The notes beneath the pieces were generated by a model. That model did not search any database. It was not told the origin of the DNA and worked only from the letters and a program-made list of their open reading frames with translations. DNA of 64,000 nucleotides from Limihaloglobus sulfuriphilus (GTDB taxonomy: Bacteria > Planctomycetota > Phycisphaerae > Sedimentisphaerales > Sedimentisphaeraceae). The translations under genes and the position numbers were made by a program. Location: positions 496,001-560,000 of the forward strand of contig NZ_CP019646.1 of the NCBI RefSeq assembly GCF_001999965.1, given 5' to 3'. Shown here in pieces: positions 46,990 through 57,040 of this stretch (positions are counted from its first letter, which is position 1; every line of letters begins with the position of its first letter).

Positions 46990-48057
46990 ATGAGCAGAAA
47001 AATGAAATGCGCTATACTTCCCGGAAACGGTACGGTAGAACTCAAAGAGTTTGATATTCCCGTGCCCGGACACGGAGAGGTTCTTATAAAAATCAAATCT
47101 TCAACCATTTGCGGCTCTGACATTCGCTGCATATACCACGAGCATTTAGGCAAAGGCCCCGAAGGATATCAGCCGGGACTGATCGCCGGCCATGAGCCGT
47201 GCGGCCAGATAGCCGAGACAGGCCTCGGGTGCAGAAGATTCAAGAAAAATGACAGGGTAATCATATACCATATTTCAGGCTGCGGTCTCTGTAACGACTG
47301 CCGCAGGGGGTATATGATCTCCTGTACAAGCGAAAAATACCGCCGCGCATACGGCTGGCAGAGGGATGGGGGAATGGCTGAATTTATGCTCGCTGAAGAA
47401 AAGGATCTTGTGCTGCTGCCCGATGAGCTGAGTTACTCTGACGGCGCTCAGGTGGCATGCGGTTTCGGAACCGTTTACGAAGGTCTCGAAAAGATCGGCA
47501 TCTGCGGCAATGATGCGGTTCTGATAACCGGACTTGGCCCGGTCGGCCTGGCTTCTGCCATGCTGTGCAAAGCCATGGGTGCGCAGAAAATCATAGGCAC
47601 AGAGGCCATTGATGAAAGGATAAAGATTGCCGAGGAAACAGCTCTTTTCGATTCGGTATTAAAAGCCGGCCCCGATAATGTTGAACAGGTCAGAGCACTT
47701 ACAGGCGGCATGGGTGTTGAAAGGGCAGTTGACTGCTCGGCCAACAATAAAGCGCGTCTTACCTGTATTCAGGCAGCACGCAAGTGGGGAAAAATAGTTT
47801 TCCTTGGAGAGGGCGGCACATGCGATTTTCAGCCGTCCCCGGATATTATTCACGACCAGAAGACAATTTACGGTTCCTGGGTAACAAATATATGGCGTAT
47901 GGAAGAGCTTGTTGAGCGTCTTGCCCGATGGGGGATTCATCCCGAGCGGCTGATAACACACAGATTTACTCTCGACAAGGCCGGCGAAGCCTACGCATTG
48001 ATGGCGAGCGGAAAATGCGGTAAAGTCGCTGTTGTCTTCGACGAAGAAATAAAATAG
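46990..48057 (+). CDS. Zinc-dependent alcohol dehydrogenase (MDR family)
   Basis: A 355-residue dehydrogenase; the start at 46990 (MSRKMKC) has AAAGGT upstream, while the ATG at 46975 would overlap that site. CGSD and GHEPCG give the catalytic zinc ligands, and CGLCNDCRRGYMISC holds the four structural-zinc Cys. ITGLGPVGLASAM is the NAD(P)-binding motif. Likely oxidises a polyol or sugar alcohol, similar to sorbitol/threonine dehydrogenases. Cotranscribed with the aldo/keto reductase gene; 40 bases before the convergent rhamnosidase gene. Confidence 0.92.
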   Translation: MSRKMKCAILPGNGTVELKEFDIPVPGHGEVLIKIKSSTICGSDIRCIYHEHLGKGPEGYQPGLIAGHEPCGQIAETGLGCRRFKKNDRVIIYHISGCGLCNDCRRGYMISCTSEKYRRAYGWQRDGGMAEFMLAEEKDLVLLPDELSYSDGAQVACGFGTVYEGLEKIGICGNDAVLITGLGPVGLASAMLCKAMGAQKIIGTEAIDERIKIAEETALFDSVLKAGPDNVEQVRALTGGMGVERAVDCSANNKARLTCIQAARKWGKIVFLGEGGTCDFQPSPDIIHDQKTIYGSWVTNIWRMEELVERLARWGIHPERLITHRFTLDKAGEAYALMASGKCGKVAVVFDEEIK

Positions 48058-48097
48058 CAGAAAACGGAATCTATTTCTCGTTAAAAGCAAAATGCTG

Positions 48098-50980
48098 CTA
48101 ATCGATCATGATCTGTACCGGGCCCAGCAAACCGGCTTTCTGCAGTTTCCAGTCATCACGGATTTTGATGTTGGTTTTTGTGAAACGCCGGTTCTGGGGT
48201 TTTCCGCGGTCACCGATCAGCCTGTTCATCCAGCTGTTTACCACTGTGATATTGAGATCGTTTTGGCCGGCCTTGAGCGTGTCTGTTATCTCTATGCGGA
48301 ACGGCTTTGTCCAAAGCGTGCCCAGGTCTTTGCCGTTTAGTTTCACCGAGGCAATGCCGACATCTCTGAGGTCATTAAGCTGCAGCCAGTAACGTTTTTC
48401 AAATTCTTTAAGCGGTAGATCAAAATTGTTATCATATTCAGCCTCGCCAGAGTAATATCTTATACCTTCAGCGGGGTGTTCTGACCAGTCGCACAGAGTT
48501 TCAAATCTAACACGAGCCGGCCCGCCCCATTCCGGGTCAAAAGACACCAGCCATGGGCCATCTATCTCATCGAGCAGATGCAAATCGGGATAGTTGGATT
48601 TGCCCGTTCCCTGTTTGTCCTGCGGAATCGCATCACCGAATACAACCAGGCACGAGCCGTAAGGAGCGAATTGCAGAGGAACGGTTGTCCTGCCGCCGGA
48701 CTGGCTGAAAGCTGACGCAGTTTTTATATTTCCGGTGACCGGGTTCCATATTGCCGGCTGCCGGCCTGAAATGCGGAACGTGCAGTCTGCTTTGCGGCTG
48801 TTTTCAGTCTGGTTTGATACAAAATAAACATCGCAGCCCTCAACCGTATAATGGATGTAGTCAAATGAACCTTCTTGTGGATTTTCGCTCGTCTCAAAGT
48901 CTGGTAATACGCTGCGGCTGTTTAGAAATTCTCGCGTGCTCATGCCCCAGGCCAGTATGCCGCTGTTAACACTTTTAACGCCAGCCATTTGCGGATTCTG
49001 CCCCCAGAGTTTATCAGCGATCTTGTGGAATTTTATCTGTGCCTGCCTGCCGCCTTTGAGGCTGACAAGACGCTCAGGTTTTGCACCGATTACAGACGCA
49101 CCCTTGCTGAGCAGAAATTCGACCTTTTCAATTGCGGCAAGCGAAAGCACCCTGTGGTCAGGCAGTACCAGAACCCTGTAGTGAATGCCGCCCGGCACAA
49201 CAACACGTCCCTGTGAGACTTCCAGCCGAAGCAGTACATCTTCGTTTGTTACATCATAATCATAACCGGCCAGGGCACCCGCGGGGTCTGATTCTTTGAG
49301 CCGGGCGATGTTCGGCACATGGTCTCCATAATAATATAGAACATCCGCGTTAAATTTGCCTTTCTGAAAGATATACTGAAGCCGGGCGATATAATCAAAG
49401 AATTCATCCGAGTAGTCCCACCAGGTAACATTTGGGTTAAAGTGCGTGCCGGCGAAGTATTCCTGTCCCGGGATTCCCATTTCTTTTGGAGAGGCTGTAA
49501 AAGTGTGCAGGAAAATCATATTCAGCCCAGAGCAGAACTCATGATCCATTGCCGGCTTGAGCTCCTGCCAGAGAACATCCTGCCAGTGCGGCTTTCTAAG
49601 CGATGTGAAGGATTCGGCGGCGACGAGTTTTTTGCCGTATATATGCGCCGCCGATGAAGCCTGTTTGACAAAAAAGCGGTTTTGGGGCCCGGGCCTGTGA
49701 GGGCATTCAATCCAGAATTCACTCATAACGATATCACTGTGCGAATAGTTCGTAATACCGTCAACCGGAGCGGCGTGCGGTCCTGCAGATTCAGGCTGGA
49801 TCCCGAGATTATGCTCTGCGGCTCTTTGAGCAAAAACCCTGTAGTGATTATCAGAGACACATGCGGCGATAGTTTTTCTCAGGTCTGCCAGAAAGGCGTT
49901 GCTAACCTCGCGGCTTTCGACAATTTTACCCGCAGCAACGGCCAGATACGGCGTAATGTCATATCCACAGCGATGCTTAAATTCGCGGCCAAAATTCTCG
50001 CTCCAGTTCATGCCGCCGCATTCCCAACTGTCTGTCTCGAGCTGCTTTAACACTGTGCCTGCAAGCGGGCCTGCCTTTTTAAGCAGCGGATCAACCACCT
50101 GATCCCAATAGTTGTTGAAAGCGTCTTCGCTGAGATAATCCAGCACATGGCCTTTCCAGTTATCGCTCGATGTGGCGACGTGGGCTTTAGTCGGTGTGTA
50201 TCCGATTCGCAGTATAATCCACTCACCTTTCGGGACTTGCCACCGCAGGATACCCTCAGTGCCGAGTTTACCGCTGATAACGAGTATATCTTCGAGCAGG
50301 GTGTCTTGCTCACCTTTTTCCGCCGGCACATCATTGAGCAGGAACCGGCAGTCAGGCGCTGAGCCGCCAAGCTCTTTTGATCCTGTTTTGGCGCTGAGGT
50401 CTTTGATTGGACGGCGTTCTTTATTATCCGGTTTTGGGTATGCAAGTACGCATATGTCTCGATAAAAGCCGTAATTACATTGCGGCAGGGGTAATTCCCC
50501 CTCGAAGTTCCGCCGACCGCTGATTGAAATCTCCGAGAAGGTTAACTGTTTGGCGGCGTTTTCCAGTGTTACGCCGGGGCCGCCGAGGTTCCAGCCGCTC
50601 TGGATCGAGAGGCCAAGCTCCAGCGAGAGGCGTTCTGCTTCATGCAGGGCGTGCAGGAAAAGCTCTGTCCATTCAGGTCCGGAGAACATCGGCCCGTTGG
50701 GTACGGGGTTGTCCGGGCCCCAACGCAGTTCTGTGCCGGCGTCAAATATCATCGCACCGCTGAATCCCTTCTCATGCATTGCTTCAAGATCCTGTGTTAT
50801 CGACTCCTTTGTAACGTTGCTGTTAAGCCACCACCACCAGCATCTTACCCCGGTATCACGCGGCGGGTCTTGAAAATCAGCTACCAGCCCAGAAGCACAA
50901 GAGAGCGATACAAAGGCAAATGCAGCAAAAAGGAATATTGATACTTTAGAAATATTTTTGAAATCATTGATTGTTTTCAT
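48098..50980 (-). CDS. Exported alpha-L-rhamnosidase-like enzyme, GH106 family
   Basis: A 960-residue protein with a signal peptide (hydrophobic 12-30). VRCWWWWLNSNVTKESITQDLEAMHEKGFSGAMIFDAG near 45-80 is the characteristic start of GH106 enzymes; SWECGGMNWSENFGREF and the HTFTASPKEMGIPG region lie in the catalytic barrel. The C-terminal ~150 residues form a galactose-binding-like beta-sandwich (YWLQLNDLRDVGIASVKLNGKDLGTLW). GH106 members remove terminal alpha-L-rhamnose, matching the rhamnose catabolic genes nearby and suggesting periplasmic action on imported oligosaccharides. It is transcribed convergent with the dehydrogenase pair. Confidence 0.9.
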   Translation of the reverse strand: MKTINDFKNISKVSIFLFAAFAFVSLSCASGLVADFQDPPRDTGVRCWWWWLNSNVTKESITQDLEAMHEKGFSGAMIFDAGTELRWGPDNPVPNGPMFSGPEWTELFLHALHEAERLSLELGLSIQSGWNLGGPGVTLENAAKQLTFSEISISGRRNFEGELPLPQCNYGFYRDICVLAYPKPDNKERRPIKDLSAKTGSKELGGSAPDCRFLLNDVPAEKGEQDTLLEDILVISGKLGTEGILRWQVPKGEWIILRIGYTPTKAHVATSSDNWKGHVLDYLSEDAFNNYWDQVVDPLLKKAGPLAGTVLKQLETDSWECGGMNWSENFGREFKHRCGYDITPYLAVAAGKIVESREVSNAFLADLRKTIAACVSDNHYRVFAQRAAEHNLGIQPESAGPHAAPVDGITNYSHSDIVMSEFWIECPHRPGPQNRFFVKQASSAAHIYGKKLVAAESFTSLRKPHWQDVLWQELKPAMDHEFCSGLNMIFLHTFTASPKEMGIPGQEYFAGTHFNPNVTWWDYSDEFFDYIARLQYIFQKGKFNADVLYYYGDHVPNIARLKESDPAGALAGYDYDVTNEDVLLRLEVSQGRVVVPGGIHYRVLVLPDHRVLSLAAIEKVEFLLSKGASVIGAKPERLVSLKGGRQAQIKFHKIADKLWGQNPQMAGVKSVNSGILAWGMSTREFLNSRSVLPDFETSENPQEGSFDYIHYTVEGCDVYFVSNQTENSRKADCTFRISGRQPAIWNPVTGNIKTASAFSQSGGRTTVPLQFAPYGSCLVVFGDAIPQDKQGTGKSNYPDLHLLDEIDGPWLVSFDPEWGGPARVRFETLCDWSEHPAEGIRYYSGEAEYDNNFDLPLKEFEKRYWLQLNDLRDVGIASVKLNGKDLGTLWTKPFRIEITDTLKAGQNDLNITVVNSWMNRLIGDRGKPQNRRFTKTNIKIRDDWKLQKAGLLGPVQIMID

Positions 50981-51505
50981 TAATACTTTATTATACTTAT
51001 ATTATGTAGAATATGTCTAAAGAAATTACAGTTTTTTTAAGAAAAGTTTCTGATTTTCACTAATAGTGATTTTAATGGTGAGTTGTGATTTTTCAACATT
51101 ATTTGCAATTTATGGCGGCAAATGTAAATTGATGAGGCTGATATATACTTAAAAAACTTTTCTTAGTGCCGGGTTTATAAGCATCACGTTTGAAATTTAT
51201 TTTTCAGAATTGTTTCTCTCAACAAAAATAATTTTGTAAACCTTTACTGCAAATGTGTTTAGATTTTTTTCTTTGATGTCGGCGATTCTGTTCTTATAAT
51301 ATAGGAAATTTCAAGAGTTGTTTTAAAAAATGAAAAGTATTTTCGCTCATTCTGGACACGGGGAATGTTAAGCATCTTTGCAGTTTTCTCTTCTTTGTAT
51401 TTCATCAGTTGAGATAGATGTCCGGATTTTAACTTTTACAGCATGATTTTCCGTCTTTGGGTGAATGAAAATTTAAACAATGTTTAATTTAAAGGAGGTT
51501 CAGAA
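50981..51505. other. 525-bp AT-rich divergent intergenic region
   Basis: No gene seen. It must hold the promoters of the leftward GH106 gene and of the rightward secreted-protein gene. A 12-bp inverted repeat with widely spaced arms (51038-51049 and 51154-51165) is the main structure. A strong AAAGGAGGT ribosome-binding site ends it at the right. Confidence 0.55.
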
Positions 51506-53176
51506 ATGGACAAATTGTACAAAATTTTAATTTCAGCCGGTCTTGTGCTGTTCGTTTCAGCAGGAGTCTATGCAGGACCCTATTTTTCGGCAAGCAGCTA
51601 CCAGGAATGGCAGATGCTTCTTGATCCGATGCCTGACGCGAATTTCATCAGGCCCTCTGACCCGGTCATGTGGCAGGAATTCGAGATTCAACGAGCTGAA
51701 TTCATGGTCGAGGGTGAGCCCATACCCAAGGCTGAGTTTCTGGATCCGGATCTGTTTGTGTTTGAGGGTGACCCTTTAAATCCCGAATATCCGGATGAAC
51801 CGGGGCTTATAATGGCATGGGGCGAACAGGATATGCCCGAAGGCGATTACAGTTCAGGCTATCACGTTGTTTACGGAGTTGACCCTGACCTTAGCAGCAG
51901 TATTATCAGTCTTGCTGTACATCCCCCCGCAGCGATAACAATGGTTGCTTTCGGCCTGACCGACGCGGCTGGTAATCAGTGCAGCTGGACATGGTATGTT
52001 CCGGCAAATATCCCATCAACACCTCCGGGATCGCCAACCACCATTACTATTAATACTAACGATATACCAGGGATGGGTATCAATTCCTCATCACCGGCCT
52101 GTACGACCTTCTCCTGCCATCCCAGCTTCGATATAACCCAGGTCGTATCACTGTTTATCAACGAGACTTTCCATAATACTCCCGGTGTTTTTCCGCCTCC
52201 GCCTCCTGGACAGACGACTAAATTCTATTGGAACGCATGGGATTCTGTGTCGGTACAGCCATACACGCCGCCCCAATCGGCTTATAAAGGCTACCACGTC
52301 AAATACAGCCAGAAGCCGTATGAGATGGAGCCCGGAATGATCTACGGCTGGGATCAGGCATCGCAGTTCTACTATGACCCTGAGGGGCAGGCACTGGTTT
52401 TCATGGCGGCAGATGACTGGGTCTGCTCTGACCCCAGGCCGGTAACGGATTTCCACTGGTGGGGCTCGTTCAAAGGCTGGACAGAAGATGTACCACCGAC
52501 AATAGTTCCGGATTACTTCCTGATTGGAATCTGGCGGGATGTACCTTCCAATCCGGACATGCCCTTTAGCCATCCAAGAGAGCTGTTATGGGTTCATCAC
52601 TGCGACAAGTGGGTATGGAACTACGCCGGCATAGACATTGACCCAAAATGCGAATACGAGCCTGATTTAATTGATCCGGATTACTTTGCTAAAATTGGCC
52701 AGTATTTCCTTGAGTTCCCGCCGTGCGAGATCGATGAAACTTGTTTCCAATTTAATCAGCTTCTGAGCGAAGACGAGTACTTTAAACAGGAAGAAGGCGA
52801 AAACATCTACTGGCTTAGTATCGCCGCTGTTTATAAGGATATCCCTGACCCGCGTCAGATACCGCATCCGTGGGGCTGGAAAACCAAACCTTACGACCCG
52901 GACAAGGCACCTGATGTCGCGGTTATCATCAATGATATCGACAAATGGCCGCCGCAGCCGGGCATTACTAATGTAACGGGTTTTAAACCGATCCTTCTCC
53001 CAAGCGAAAAAGAGCTTCGGCCAGAGCCATTCGATCTATGCTTTGAGCTGACGACAAACCAGAAAGAGCCGGGAACCTGTTACGATATCGAAGGAGATAT
53101 CAACCACGATTGTATTGTCGATGTTGCAGATTTCAGGGTTCTTGCCGGGGACTGGCTGACGACAAGTACACCGTAA
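51506..53176 (+). CDS. Secreted protein of unknown function with dockerin-like C-terminus
   Basis: A 556-residue protein with a signal peptide (hydrophobic 8-23, cleavage near AGVYAG) and a strong AAAGGAGGT ribosome-binding site. The main body is rich in Pro, Asp and Trp (for example YYDPEGQALVFMAADDWVCSD, DFHWWGSF) and is probably all-beta; no catalytic motif was recognised. The last ~30 residues, DIEGDINHDCIVDVADFRVLAGDWL, form one dockerin-type calcium-loop repeat. Likely an extracellular or surface protein. The terminator just downstream indicates a single-gene transcript. Function unknown. Confidence 0.8.
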   Translation: MDKLYKILISAGLVLFVSAGVYAGPYFSASSYQEWQMLLDPMPDANFIRPSDPVMWQEFEIQRAEFMVEGEPIPKAEFLDPDLFVFEGDPLNPEYPDEPGLIMAWGEQDMPEGDYSSGYHVVYGVDPDLSSSIISLAVHPPAAITMVAFGLTDAAGNQCSWTWYVPANIPSTPPGSPTTITINTNDIPGMGINSSSPACTTFSCHPSFDITQVVSLFINETFHNTPGVFPPPPPGQTTKFYWNAWDSVSVQPYTPPQSAYKGYHVKYSQKPYEMEPGMIYGWDQASQFYYDPEGQALVFMAADDWVCSDPRPVTDFHWWGSFKGWTEDVPPTIVPDYFLIGIWRDVPSNPDMPFSHPRELLWVHHCDKWVWNYAGIDIDPKCEYEPDLIDPDYFAKIGQYFLEFPPCEIDETCFQFNQLLSEDEYFKQEEGENIYWLSIAAVYKDIPDPRQIPHPWGWKTKPYDPDKAPDVAVIINDIDKWPPQPGITNVTGFKPILLPSEKELRPEPFDLCFELTTNQKEPGTCYDIEGDINHDCIVDVADFRVLAGDWLTTSTP

Positions 53177-53205
53177 CCAGATACTCAACAGGAGTTTAAT
53201 GAAAG

Positions 53206-53227
53206 CCGGGCACGTATAAGTGCCCGG
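53206..53227. terminator. Bidirectional terminator between convergent genes
   Basis: A perfect 8-bp inverted repeat CCGGGCAC / GTGCCCGG with loop GTATAA and TTATT after it, between the dockerin-tailed gene and the convergent URO-D gene. Confidence 0.75.
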
Positions 53228-53256
53228 TTATTCAAAATTTGTGAGATTACTTTTGT

Positions 53257-54402
53257 TTAGAAGGTTTCTCTCATTTTTTCGCAGTAGTATTTTACGTTGT
53301 CCCACTCTGCGTCTGGTGCAAGACGGTGGTCAGGGCAGGGGATATAGCCGCCGAGTTCAACAAGCGGTCTGAGCCGTTCGATTTCGGCGTCGATAGCCGC
53401 GCGGTCTCTGGCGAATACAGTTTTGTTCATGCCGCCCACGCCGCGGAGTTCTTTGCCGTACTGCTGCCGCCATGGAGCTATACTGGCGTTCCAGGTGCCT
53501 ACTTCTATGGGGAACATAGTGTTTACGCCGTTTTCCAGCCAGATTGGCACCAAAGCGTCAATCATGCCGTCGCAGTCGAGCGAGACTATGTTTATGCCGT
53601 GGTCATTGAGCATCGAGGTTGTTTTCTTGTAATACGGGCCGACCTTTTCTTCAAAGAATGACGGCGTAACTAGCGGGCCATTTTTGAAGCATATGTCCTC
53701 CCAGTAGTGGCCGAAATCGAATTTACATCCTTTCTTCAGCGTGTATTCGACACATTTATACGCCAGATTCGCGACGGTTTCTATAATCTCATCGAGCAGC
53801 TCCGGATCGTCCATCATCATATAACTGGCACCGACAACTCCCAGCCAGTTGCGTATGGTGCCGAACATGCTGCCGCAATGTATGCCCGAGAGCGTGTCTG
53901 GGTTTTGCAGGTATTCAAGGCCGCCCTGGTCAAACCGTTTGTATTGCTTTCCAGTGTTGACCAGCGATTTTTCGATGCGGTCGGGGCTGAATTGTAGTTT
54001 TGGCAGGTAGTACTGCTCCCAGCTGCGGCGGTCTTTGAGGGTGTGGTCTATTTCAGCGGGTATTGAGCCGGCACCTTCTTTGTGCAGAACAACCGTTCCG
54101 TCACCCTGAAGCAGCTCTTCCGAGCCGTCGGGGTGAACCTTGAGCACCTTGCTTTCAAAAAGCGGTATCAGACCGACATTAGGGGAGTACGCCGCCCCCC
54201 AGTTCAGGTCGAAGCCGAGAATTTCGGCAAGCTCGGTATCCTCCGGTGAGCCGTCCGCCCAGTTTCTGGCGATCTCCTTTGAAATATGTCCCTGGCCGGC
54301 CCATTTATCCAGCGTGTCATACCAGTAACCGAAATGGACAACCGGAACGCGGTCTGCTTGCTCATAATTCAAGATAGCCATTACTCTCTGACGGTCGTTC
54401 AT
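53257..54402 (-). CDS. Uroporphyrinogen decarboxylase-family protein (methyltransferase-like)
   Basis: A 381-residue URO-D fold protein; the start at 54402 (MNDRQRVMAIL) has GGAG six bases upstream. NYEQADRVPVVHFGYW is the usual N-terminus. SLDCDG and IPCPDHRLAPDAEWDN at the C-terminus give Cys and His residues expected of the zinc-binding MtaA/CmuA-type subgroup, not true HemE. Such proteins move methyl groups between corrinoid proteins and thiols, or act as sugar-related enzymes in planctomycete glycan loci. It is divergent from an AraC-type regulator. A corrinoid protein gene exists in the window but 41 kb away. Confidence 0.88.
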   Translation of the reverse strand: MNDRQRVMAILNYEQADRVPVVHFGYWYDTLDKWAGQGHISKEIARNWADGSPEDTELAEILGFDLNWGAAYSPNVGLIPLFESKVLKVHPDGSEELLQGDGTVVLHKEGAGSIPAEIDHTLKDRRSWEQYYLPKLQFSPDRIEKSLVNTGKQYKRFDQGGLEYLQNPDTLSGIHCGSMFGTIRNWLGVVGASYMMMDDPELLDEIIETVANLAYKCVEYTLKKGCKFDFGHYWEDICFKNGPLVTPSFFEEKVGPYYKKTTSMLNDHGINIVSLDCDGMIDALVPIWLENGVNTMFPIEVGTWNASIAPWRQQYGKELRGVGGMNKTVFARDRAAIDAEIERLRPLVELGGYIPCPDHRLAPDAEWDNVKYYCEKMRETF

Positions 54403-54429
54403 CATAAACTCCATGTAAAATAATAATAT

Positions 54430-54483
54430 TTTTAAGATTAAATGCCTGGTCAAAAACCTTGTTAAGTTTTATGTTTTAAGATT
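54430..54483. promoter_or_regulatory. Possible direct-repeat site between URO-D and AraC genes
   Basis: TTTTAAGATT occurs at 54430-54439 and 54474-54483, 44 bp apart, in the divergent promoter region. It could be a regulator site, but the repeat is short and AT-rich and may be chance. Confidence 0.25.
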
Positions 54484-54551
54484 GTAAGGGCATTTTTCAT
54501 TATTACAATGTATGTGAATAAAAAATAAATGTATATAAATAAGGTTTCTGC

Positions 54552-55358
54552 GTGGATACAGGAAGTTTTACAATATCATCGTTCGTTCATTTCGCCAACT
54601 GGATAGATGTGGCGGGTTCCTGCCAATGGGGCCCGCGGCTGCTGCAGGACTACGAACTTATCTGTATTATTGAGGGGCAATTCACGTTTTCAGATGCAGG
54701 GCACAGCTATTCACTGGCACCTAATGATATCCTTTGCATTCCTCCGGGCTTAGAACATGTTTTTCGCTCTGAGACTGCCGGCGTAATAAGCTGTGTGCAT
54801 TTTGATCCTCCGACAGAAACCAAATTAAAGGAATCTGCCCATCGGACAAAGTTGAGCGTAACACCGGAGTTTGTTACAAAACCTGACAGACCCGATTTTT
54901 ACGTTAACATCTTCAAGGAAATTGCTTCTGACTTTTCCAGCCACGGCCCCTCAAACTATCGCAACTGCTGTTTGCTATTCAGCAGTCTGTGGGCCAAACT
55001 TGCCGGCTACTGGGGAAAATCCGAAGGCGATCCTGTTTCTGCCAAGGTGCGTGCAATGACCGACTACATCAAACGGAATCTGCTTCGCGGCGTTGACAGG
55101 AATAGCCTGGCGGAAAATTTCGGGTACACGCCGGAGTATGTTAACTATCTTTTTAAAAAGGAATTATCGCTTACACCCAGCCGATTCATAATGCGTGAAA
55201 AGATTTTTATCGCATTCAATATGATCCAGAACGAGGCCGGCACTCTTGCCGAGATAGCCGAACATCTTGGTTTCTATGACCAATACCACTTCTCAAAACA
55301 GTTTAAGAACATTTTCAAACGCCCGCCGAGCAGCTTTAAGCCGCAGAAACCGGATTGA
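54552..55358 (+). CDS. AraC-family transcriptional regulator
   Basis: A 268-residue regulator starting at GTG 54552 with AAGG seven bases upstream. An N-terminal cupin-like domain (LICIIEGQFTFSDAGHSYSLAPNDILCIPPGLEHVF) would sense a ligand. The C-terminal ~100 residues carry two helix-turn-helix motifs (VDRNSLAENFGYTPEYVNYLFKKELSLTPSRF; LAEIAEHLGFYDQYHFSKQFKNIFKRPPSSF). Divergent from the URO-D gene, which it probably controls. An FAD oxidoreductase gene follows 33 bases later on the same strand. Confidence 0.92.
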   Translation: MDTGSFTISSFVHFANWIDVAGSCQWGPRLLQDYELICIIEGQFTFSDAGHSYSLAPNDILCIPPGLEHVFRSETAGVISCVHFDPPTETKLKESAHRTKLSVTPEFVTKPDRPDFYVNIFKEIASDFSSHGPSNYRNCCLLFSSLWAKLAGYWGKSEGDPVSAKVRAMTDYIKRNLLRGVDRNSLAENFGYTPEYVNYLFKKELSLTPSRFIMREKIFIAFNMIQNEAGTLAEIAEHLGFYDQYHFSKQFKNIFKRPPSSFKPQKPD

Positions 55359-55391
55359 AATATTTGATAAATATTTTTTTGAAAGAAACTT

Positions 55392-56984
55392 ATGATAAGA
55401 ATCAGGGATATTATCCTGCCTTTTGACCACCAGCCAGATCATTTACAAAAGCTCATTCTCCAGCGTCTTGGAATCAGCCGTGACCAGCTCAATGGTTTTA
55501 CGGTGGTTTCAAGAGCTATAGATGCCAGACGAAAACACAGAATCACAGCCGTCTATGCCGTTGACGCGGATGTTGTGAACGAAAGCGAAGTTTTGAGCCG
55601 GTTTGCCGGAGATAATCATATAAAGCCTTCTCCGAATTCGAGATATATCATTTCTCCCTCATCGAAATACTCAGGTGTTCGTCCCGTAGTTGTCGGCAGC
55701 GGCCCCAGCGGTATGTTTGCCGCGTTGATTCTCGCTCAGCAGGGCTGGAGACCTGTGCTGATAGAAAGGGGTAAAAGGGTCGGCGCCCGGATACGGGATG
55801 TCCGCAGATTCTGGCGCGGCGGTGAGCTCGATCCTGAATCAAACGTTCAGTTCGGCGAGGGAGGCGCCGGCACTTTTTCGGACGGCAAACTTACCACCCA
55901 GATAAAAGACCGGCAAAACCGCTCAAGAAAAGTACTTGAGGAGTTTGTAAACGCCGGCGCTGGGCCGGAAATACTTTATCAGGCTAAGCCGCACATAGGA
56001 ACGGAGAATCTGGTTAAAATTGTCAGAAATATCCGTAAAACTATAATATCTCTCGGCGGCGATGTTATGTTCGAGAAAAAACTTACAGGCATAGAGGTAA
56101 AAGACGGCCGCGTATCTTCAGCAATAATCAACGGTTCGGAAAAGATCGATACCGGCATTATTGTCTTGGCTCCTGGGCATAGTGCCAGGGATACATTTGA
56201 AATGCTTGCGGCTTTAGGTATCCCCATCGAAGCCAAACCGTTTTCGATCGGGGTTCGTATAGAGCACCCGCAGTCTCTCATAGATTCTTCTCAATACGGT
56301 GTTTACGCATCTTCTCCCGGGCTTGGCAGGGCAGAGTACAAACTCGTTGCACACTGCGGCAACGGACGAAGTGCATACTCATTCTGCATGTGTCCCGGCG
56401 GCGAGGTGATCTCTTCCTGTTCTGAGCCGGGCTGCCTGGTAACCAACGGGATGAGCTATTTTTTGCGAAACCGCCACAATGCCAACAGTGCATTGCTTGT
56501 TGGTGTTGCGCCGGCGGATTTTGCCGGTTCGGGACCGCTTGCAGGTGTTGAGTTTCAGAGAAAATGGGAGCGGAGAGCCTTCGAGCTGGGAGGTTCAAAC
56601 TACTTTGCCCCGGTACAGCTGGTTGGTGATTTTCTCGGCAAAAGGGCTTCTGTATCAATGGGTTCCGTGCTGCCAAGCTACACTCCCGGCGTAACACCTT
56701 GCAGCCTTGATGATTGCCTTCCTGATTTTGTCACCCGGACGCTCAGAATGGCTTTGCCTCTGATGGATCAAAAACTTAAAGGTTTTGCGATGCCAGAGGC
56801 AGTGATGACAGCCCTCGAATCACGGAGTTCGTCACCTATACGCATCGTAAGAAACGACTTACTGCAAAGTCCCGCACTTGCCGGCTTATATCCTGCCGGA
56901 GAAGGGGCGGGCTATGCCGGGGGCATAATGTCAGCCGCGATAGACGGCATAAAAATAGCTGAAGCTGTGATTAACGCGGTCTAA
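55392..56984 (+). CDS. FAD-dependent oxidoreductase (COG2509-like)
   Basis: A 530-residue flavoprotein. An N-terminal ~95-residue alpha/beta domain (MIRIRDIILPFDH...) typical of this family precedes the dinucleotide-binding motif VVVGSGPSGMFAAL. The blocks ERGKRVGARIRDVRRFW and QFGEGGAGTFSDGKLTTQ follow, and a C-terminal LYPAGEGAGYAGGIMSAAIDGIKIAEAV closes the FAD site. It is a cytosolic enzyme whose substrate is unknown. It may be cotranscribed with the AraC-type regulator. Confidence 0.92.
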   Translation: MIRIRDIILPFDHQPDHLQKLILQRLGISRDQLNGFTVVSRAIDARRKHRITAVYAVDADVVNESEVLSRFAGDNHIKPSPNSRYIISPSSKYSGVRPVVVGSGPSGMFAALILAQQGWRPVLIERGKRVGARIRDVRRFWRGGELDPESNVQFGEGGAGTFSDGKLTTQIKDRQNRSRKVLEEFVNAGAGPEILYQAKPHIGTENLVKIVRNIRKTIISLGGDVMFEKKLTGIEVKDGRVSSAIINGSEKIDTGIIVLAPGHSARDTFEMLAALGIPIEAKPFSIGVRIEHPQSLIDSSQYGVYASSPGLGRAEYKLVAHCGNGRSAYSFCMCPGGEVISSCSEPGCLVTNGMSYFLRNRHNANSALLVGVAPADFAGSGPLAGVEFQRKWERRAFELGGSNYFAPVQLVGDFLGKRASVSMGSVLPSYTPGVTPCSLDDCLPDFVTRTLRMALPLMDQKLKGFAMPEAVMTALESRSSSPIRIVRNDLLQSPALAGLYPAGEGAGYAGGIMSAAIDGIKIAEAVINAV

Positions 56985-57040
56985 AGAAAGTCTTTGGCAG
57001 CCAGACCTGTTTTTGTTGCTTTTAAGGGTGATTTAAAGGC

